DNA of 64,000 nt from Achromobacter xylosoxidans A8 (GTDB lineage: Bacteria; Pseudomonadota; Gammaproteobacteria; Burkholderiales; Burkholderiaceae_B), in NCBI RefSeq assembly GCF_000165835.1, contig NC_014640.1:4092001-4156000 (forward strand), written 5' to 3'. The notes beneath the pieces are model-generated. The model was given only the letters and a program-made list of their open reading frames with translations, ran no database searches and was not told the origin of the DNA. A program made the translations under genes and the position numbers. How positions within the stretch are numbered: position 1 is the stretch's first letter; each line of letters opens with the position of its first letter. Below, piece after piece: positions 63,216 through 64,000 of the stretch.

Positions 63216-64000
63216 CTAGCGGTAGGCGGCGGGATCGCCCGAATCGGTGGGCGTGGCGACCACGCGCTTGAGCGCCTCGCTCATGGCCACGTTCAGGTTG
63301 ATGCCCTTGGGCGGCAGCGGGCTGCGGTACCAGCGGTCGTACAGCGCCTGGAACTCGCCGCTGGCGTAGAGGGCCTTGATGGCGTCATCCACCAGCGCCT
63401 TGAACTGCGGGTCGTCACGGCGCAGCATGATGGCGTAGGGCTCGATCGACAGGGACGCGTCGGAGACTTCGTAGCGGTCGGGCTGCTTGGCGTTGGCGAT
63501 CAGGCCGTACAGCAGGATATCGTCCATGACGAAGGCGGCGGCGCGGCCGGTCTCCACCATCAGGAAGCCTTCGGCATGCTCCTTCACCGGCACGATACGC
63601 ATGCCCAGTCCGCGCGTTTCGTTCAGTTCATTGATCTGGCGAATGTTCGCAGTGCCGGAGGTCGAGGCCACGACCTTGCCCTTCAGGTCGTCGACGGTGC
63701 GCAACTTGGAAGACTTCTGGCTGAGAAAGCGGTTGCCTGTCACGAAGGTGGTGACCGAGAACGCCACCTGCTGCTGGCGGTCCAGGGTGTTGGAGGTCGA
63801 GGCGCATTCCAGGTCGATGGTGCCGTTGCCCATCAGGGGAATGCGCGTCGCGGAGGTGACCGGCAGGTACTTCACCTGGATATCGCTGCGCTTGAGCCGG
63901 GTCTGCACCGCGCGGACGATGCGCTCGCAGATGTCGATCGAGTAGCCCACGGGCTTCTGGTTGCCGTCATAGTAGGAAAACGGGATCGAGGTCTCGCGAT
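63216..64000 (-). CDS. amino-acid ABC transporter substrate-binding protein, 5' end cut by window edge
   Basis: Open from the right edge to a stop at 63216, about 261 codons. The mature-domain features of family 3 binding proteins are visible: YYDGNQKPVGYSIDICERIV near the cut, LIGNGTIDLECASTSN, the central YKRQTEFSVTT-like TFVTGNRFLSQKS, and a late DDILLYGLIANAK. The signal peptide is outside the window. It delivers a polar amino acid to the two permeases downstream; the first GTG in the window (63950) is not the start. The D-amino-acid aminotransferase at the end of this run suggests that the ligand may be a D- or related amino acid. Confidence 0.93.
   Translation of the reverse strand, partial: RETSIPFSYYDGNQKPVGYSIDICERIVRAVQTRLKRSDIQVKYLPVTSATRIPLMGNGTIDLECASTSNTLDRQQQVAFSVTTFVTGNRFLSQKSSKLRTVDDLKGKVVASTSGTANIRQINELNETRGLGMRIVPVKEHAEGFLMVETGRAAAFVMDDILLYGLIANAKQPDRYEVSDASLSIEPYAIMLRRDDPQFKALVDDAIKALYASGEFQALYDRWYRSPLPPKGINLNVAMSEALKRVVATPTDSGDPAAYR

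Noticed and set aside
1..64000. CRISPR array, tRNA, rRNA, insertion sequence, prophage or defence island
   Set aside because: No direct repeats with spacers, no cloverleaf-like or rRNA-like stretch, and no transposase, integrase or known defence protein was seen in any of the reading frames.

Overview
The window reads as ordinary chromosome from a high-GC betaproteobacterium of the Alcaligenaceae, most likely Achromobacter or a close Bordetella relative. This is inferred from the GC-rich codon use, the two Bug-type tripartite tricarboxylate receptors, the 1349-codon PurL and the general gene content. No tRNA, rRNA, transposase, phage gene or CRISPR array was seen. About 51 genes are packed tightly, usually with less than 250 bases between them, and both ends of the window cut through a gene.

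Layout. 1-9265: a cut B12-binding radical SAM gene, a zinc-ribbon membrane protein, a TfoX-N-like protein, a diguanylate cyclase, a membrane-anchored DRGH-type nuclease facing two translationally coupled secreted proteins of unknown function, a PhnB-like protein and a periplasmic alkylsulfatase. 9602-15904: a second diguanylate cyclase, a DUF4239-like membrane protein and an outer-membrane barrel in one direction, then a DUF899 protein, a secreted protein, a deaminase and a small membrane protein. 15992-22549: a MurA paralogue, a berberine-bridge-type flavoprotein, a polysaccharide deacetylase, and a two-gene unit in which an HdeD-like membrane protein with a Cys/His domain is followed by a DUF4105 (Lnb-type) protein. 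22498-31599: catabolic genes, comprising a flavin monooxygenase, a LysR regulator with a clear operator, a sulfatase-cupin-Bug operon, a BAAT-like hydrolase with a second Bug receptor, and a DUF1415 protein.

31669-43353: an M20 peptidase, a chemoreceptor, a complete iron-uptake signalling set (ECF sigma factor, FecR, STN-type TonB receptor) behind a Fur box, and purL. 43709-50767: a DctQ-DctM-DctP TRAP transporter operon with a strong terminator, greB, a PHP phosphatase, an alpha/beta hydrolase and a cyclopropane fatty acid synthase. 50837-64000: a GMC oxidoreductase divergent from a LysR gene, nirBD behind a textbook sigma-54 promoter, a BTAD/TPR regulator divergent from a methyltransferase, and a D-amino-acid aminotransferase co-directional with a polar amino-acid ABC transporter whose binding protein is cut by the right edge.

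The working units suggest a metabolically flexible soil or opportunistic organism: scavenging of sulfate esters, organic acids, iron-siderophores and amino acids, nitrite assimilation under nitrogen control, and c-di-GMP signalling. Nothing proves a new defence or mobile system. The items most worth following are the paired Cys/His (Lnb-like) genes, the divergent MurA paralogue, and several palindromic operators whose regulators are unassigned.
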